Origin: an uncultured Oribacterium sp.
GTDB lineage: Bacteria; Bacillota; Clostridia; Lachnospirales; Lachnospiraceae
Reading direction: 5' to 3'
Length of the DNA: 6,860 nucleotides
NCBI GenBank assembly: GCA_937927445.1
Contig: CALAOB010000157.1
Span: forward strand, 1-6,860
The notes beneath the pieces were generated by a model. The model worked only from the letters and a program-made list of their open reading frames with translations. It made no database searches and was not told the origin of the DNA. The position numbers and the translations under genes were made by a program. Of the stretch, positions 5,918 through 6,860 are shown one piece after another; position 1 is the stretch's first letter, and the number at the start of each line of letters is the position of its first letter.

Positions 5918-5999
5918 GCGATGATCAAAGATTAAGTATGAAACATCGTATGTGCCCGTCGATGGATGGCGCACCTGCGATGCAGATATGAATCCAAGC

Positions 6000-6053
6000 C
6001 ACGGTGGAGGGCTGCCATCAGAGAGAGGCGGCCCGTCACCGTGCTTTTTATTT
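6000..6053 (+). terminator. Intrinsic terminator after pgcA
   Basis: CACGGTG (6000-6006) pairs with CACCGTG (6037-6043). An inner arm GGGCTGCC (6009-6016) pairs with GGCGGCCC (6027-6034) with one G-T wobble, around a 10-base purine-rich loop. CTTTTTATTT (6044-6053) follows. The stretch 5918-5999 before it holds no feature I can support. Confidence 0.88.
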
Positions 6054-6089
6054 GGACAGGCCCGGCAATGTACAACCCGGGCCTGGTCC
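6054..6089 (+). other. GC-rich hairpin in front of the acyltransferase gene
   Basis: AGGCCCGG (6058-6065) pairs perfectly with CCGGGCCT (6077-6084). GGAC (6054-6057) pairs with GTCC (6086-6089) across one bulged G. The loop is 11 bases. It abuts the preceding terminator and has no T-tract, so it is better seen as a leader RNA structure or a protein-binding inverted repeat. It ends about 10 bases before the ribosome-site region. Confidence 0.65.
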
Positions 6090-6110
6090 TGCGATTTAGT
6101 GAGGTGTTTT

Positions 6111-6812
6111 GTGAAGGGACGAAATCTGAAGATCGACAACGCAAAGGGCATCCTGATCACCCTGGTGGTGATCGGCCACATGCTGCTCCCGATCCAGGGC
6201 ACGACCCGCGGCGTCACGAATTTCTTTTATATGATCTACGCCTTTCACATGCCCGCCTTCGTCTTCATCTCCGGCCTCCTCGCGCAGCGCATCTACACCC
6301 GCGTGCCGAGGTCCCACTTCAATTGGTGCCGCTGGTGCTCGACGCTGTGGCTCTACCTCCTGTTTCAGTTCATCCTGTTCTTCTCGGAGATTCCCGCCTA
6401 CGGTCGCACGACCCGCTTCCCGGACTTCCTTCATACCTCCGGTGCACCCTGGTACCTCCTCGCCCTGCTCCTCTGGTATCTGATGATTCCGTTTTTCTAC
6501 GCGTACCGCGACTTCCCGTGCAGCCTGATTGCCTGGATCTTCCTTACGATCATGTCCCTCGCTGGCGGTTACCTCGCAAGCGGCACCCTCGCCAGTCTCG
6601 GCGACTTCCTTGCCCTCGACCGCGTCCTCGCCTTCGCCCCGTTTTTCTTCGCCGGCTACTTCATCGGCCCGGAACGCCTGATGAGATTTCTCGGCGCAGA
6701 GCAGGAGAACGTAGTGGCACCCGAAGCGGCATCCAAACGCGCAAGTTCCCGGCGGCGGTCTCCGGAAGAGGCTTCGAAGCGTGCCGGCCGAAGCATTGTC
6801 CTGCTCCTGGCG
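6111..6812 (+). CDS. Integral-membrane acyltransferase, family 3 (partial)
   Basis: The first 234 codons of a membrane O-acyltransferase, truncated on the right by adapter. The start is GTG at 6111, 4 bases after GAGGTG (6101-6106). The family (acyltransferase 3, including OafA- and fucose-4-O-acetylase-like enzymes) moves acetyl or similar groups onto surface sugars or peptidoglycan-linked glycans; the substrate here is unknown. Visible hallmarks are KIDNAKGILITLVVIGH (His23 in the first membrane helix), FHMPAFVFISGLL (His46), APWYLLALLLWY (about 112-123) and DRVLAFAPFFFAGYFIG (about 170-186). About six hydrophobic segments are seen near residues 12-28, 40-58, 76-93, 113-131, 137-156 and 172-187. 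A charged Arg/Lys/Ser/Glu-rich stretch follows (about 196-228), then a new hydrophobic run begins at the break. Usual length is about 330-380 residues, so the C-terminal third is missing. Codons beyond 6812 are artificial. Confidence 0.88.
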
Positions 6813-6813
6813 G

Positions 6814-6860
6814 CTGTCTCTTATACACATCTCCGAGCCCACGAGACTAAGGCGAATCTC
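6814..6860. other. Illumina Nextera adapter contamination (not biological)
   Basis: CTGTCTCTTATACACATCT (6814-6832) is the reverse complement of the 19-bp Tn5 mosaic end. It is followed by CCGAGCCCACGAGAC (6833-6847), the rest of the Nextera read-2 adapter. TAAGGCGA (6848-6855) is the i7 index N701, and ATCTC (6856-6860) is the start of the flow-cell adapter. The order and lengths match a read-through adapter exactly, so genomic sequence ends at 6813. It should be trimmed. Confidence 0.98.

Noticed and set aside
4289..6217. A 642-codon open frame on the minus strand across pgcA
   Set aside because: It is antisense to a gene with all phosphohexomutase motifs. It has no recognisable domain, and its composition is the reverse complement of biased GC-rich codons. 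It is a shadow.
6096..6842. A minus-strand open frame beginning MGSEMCIRDS
   Set aside because: Its start codon and first residues come from the adapter, and the rest is antisense to the acyltransferase.
5966..6850. A 294-codon plus-strand open frame ending in LLYTSPSPRD
   Set aside because: It is Pro/Arg-rich nonsense in the wrong frame over the acyltransferase, and its tail is translated adapter.

Overview
The window looks like one assembled contig from a moderately high-GC Gram-positive anaerobe. Clostridia, perhaps Lachnospiraceae, is my best guess. The grounds are purine-rich AGGAGG-type ribosome sites, an archaeal/eukaryal-type prolyl-tRNA synthetase, a Firmicutes-style phosphoglucomutase, and a small VOC protein that resembles a domain I remember from clostridial KDPG aldolases. 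Family level is inference; the genus cannot be told from this sequence. All genes lie on the + strand.

Layout. Bases 1-269 are the C-terminal end of chorismate synthase (aroC), cut by the window edge. Bases 270-398 hold a candidate promoter and a perfect 16-bp palindromic operator in front of a 127-residue VOC-fold protein (399-782). Bases 783-1151 contain no gene. They are dominated by a giant imperfect palindrome of about 240 nt (796-1033), followed by a candidate promoter and a structured leader for proS (1152-2588). A clean intrinsic terminator (2608-2636) separates proS from cca, the CCA-adding enzyme (2672-4078). The cca promoter lies so close to its ATG that the mRNA may be leaderless. 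A second terminator and promoter (4099-4193) precede a phosphoglucomutase/phosphomannomutase of the pgcA type (4235-5917). A third terminator (6000-6053) and a further hairpin (6054-6089) lead into a GTG-initiated membrane acyltransferase (6111 onward), which is broken by the end of the contig.

The last 47 bases (6814-6860) are not biological. They are an Illumina Nextera read-through adapter: the 19-bp Tn5 mosaic end, the rest of the adapter, an 8-base index matching N701, and the start of the next adapter segment. Any protein that ends or begins there carries artificial residues.

How the genes work together. This is mostly housekeeping: aromatic amino-acid synthesis (aroC), tRNA charging (proS), tRNA 3'-end synthesis or repair (cca) and sugar-phosphate interconversion for cell-surface precursors (pgcA). 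A surface-modifying acyltransferase sits downstream. Promoter and terminator placement suggests mostly single-gene transcription units rather than one operon. The parts least explained by known families are the long palindrome at 796-1033, the operator at 294-309, and the stand-alone VOC domain.
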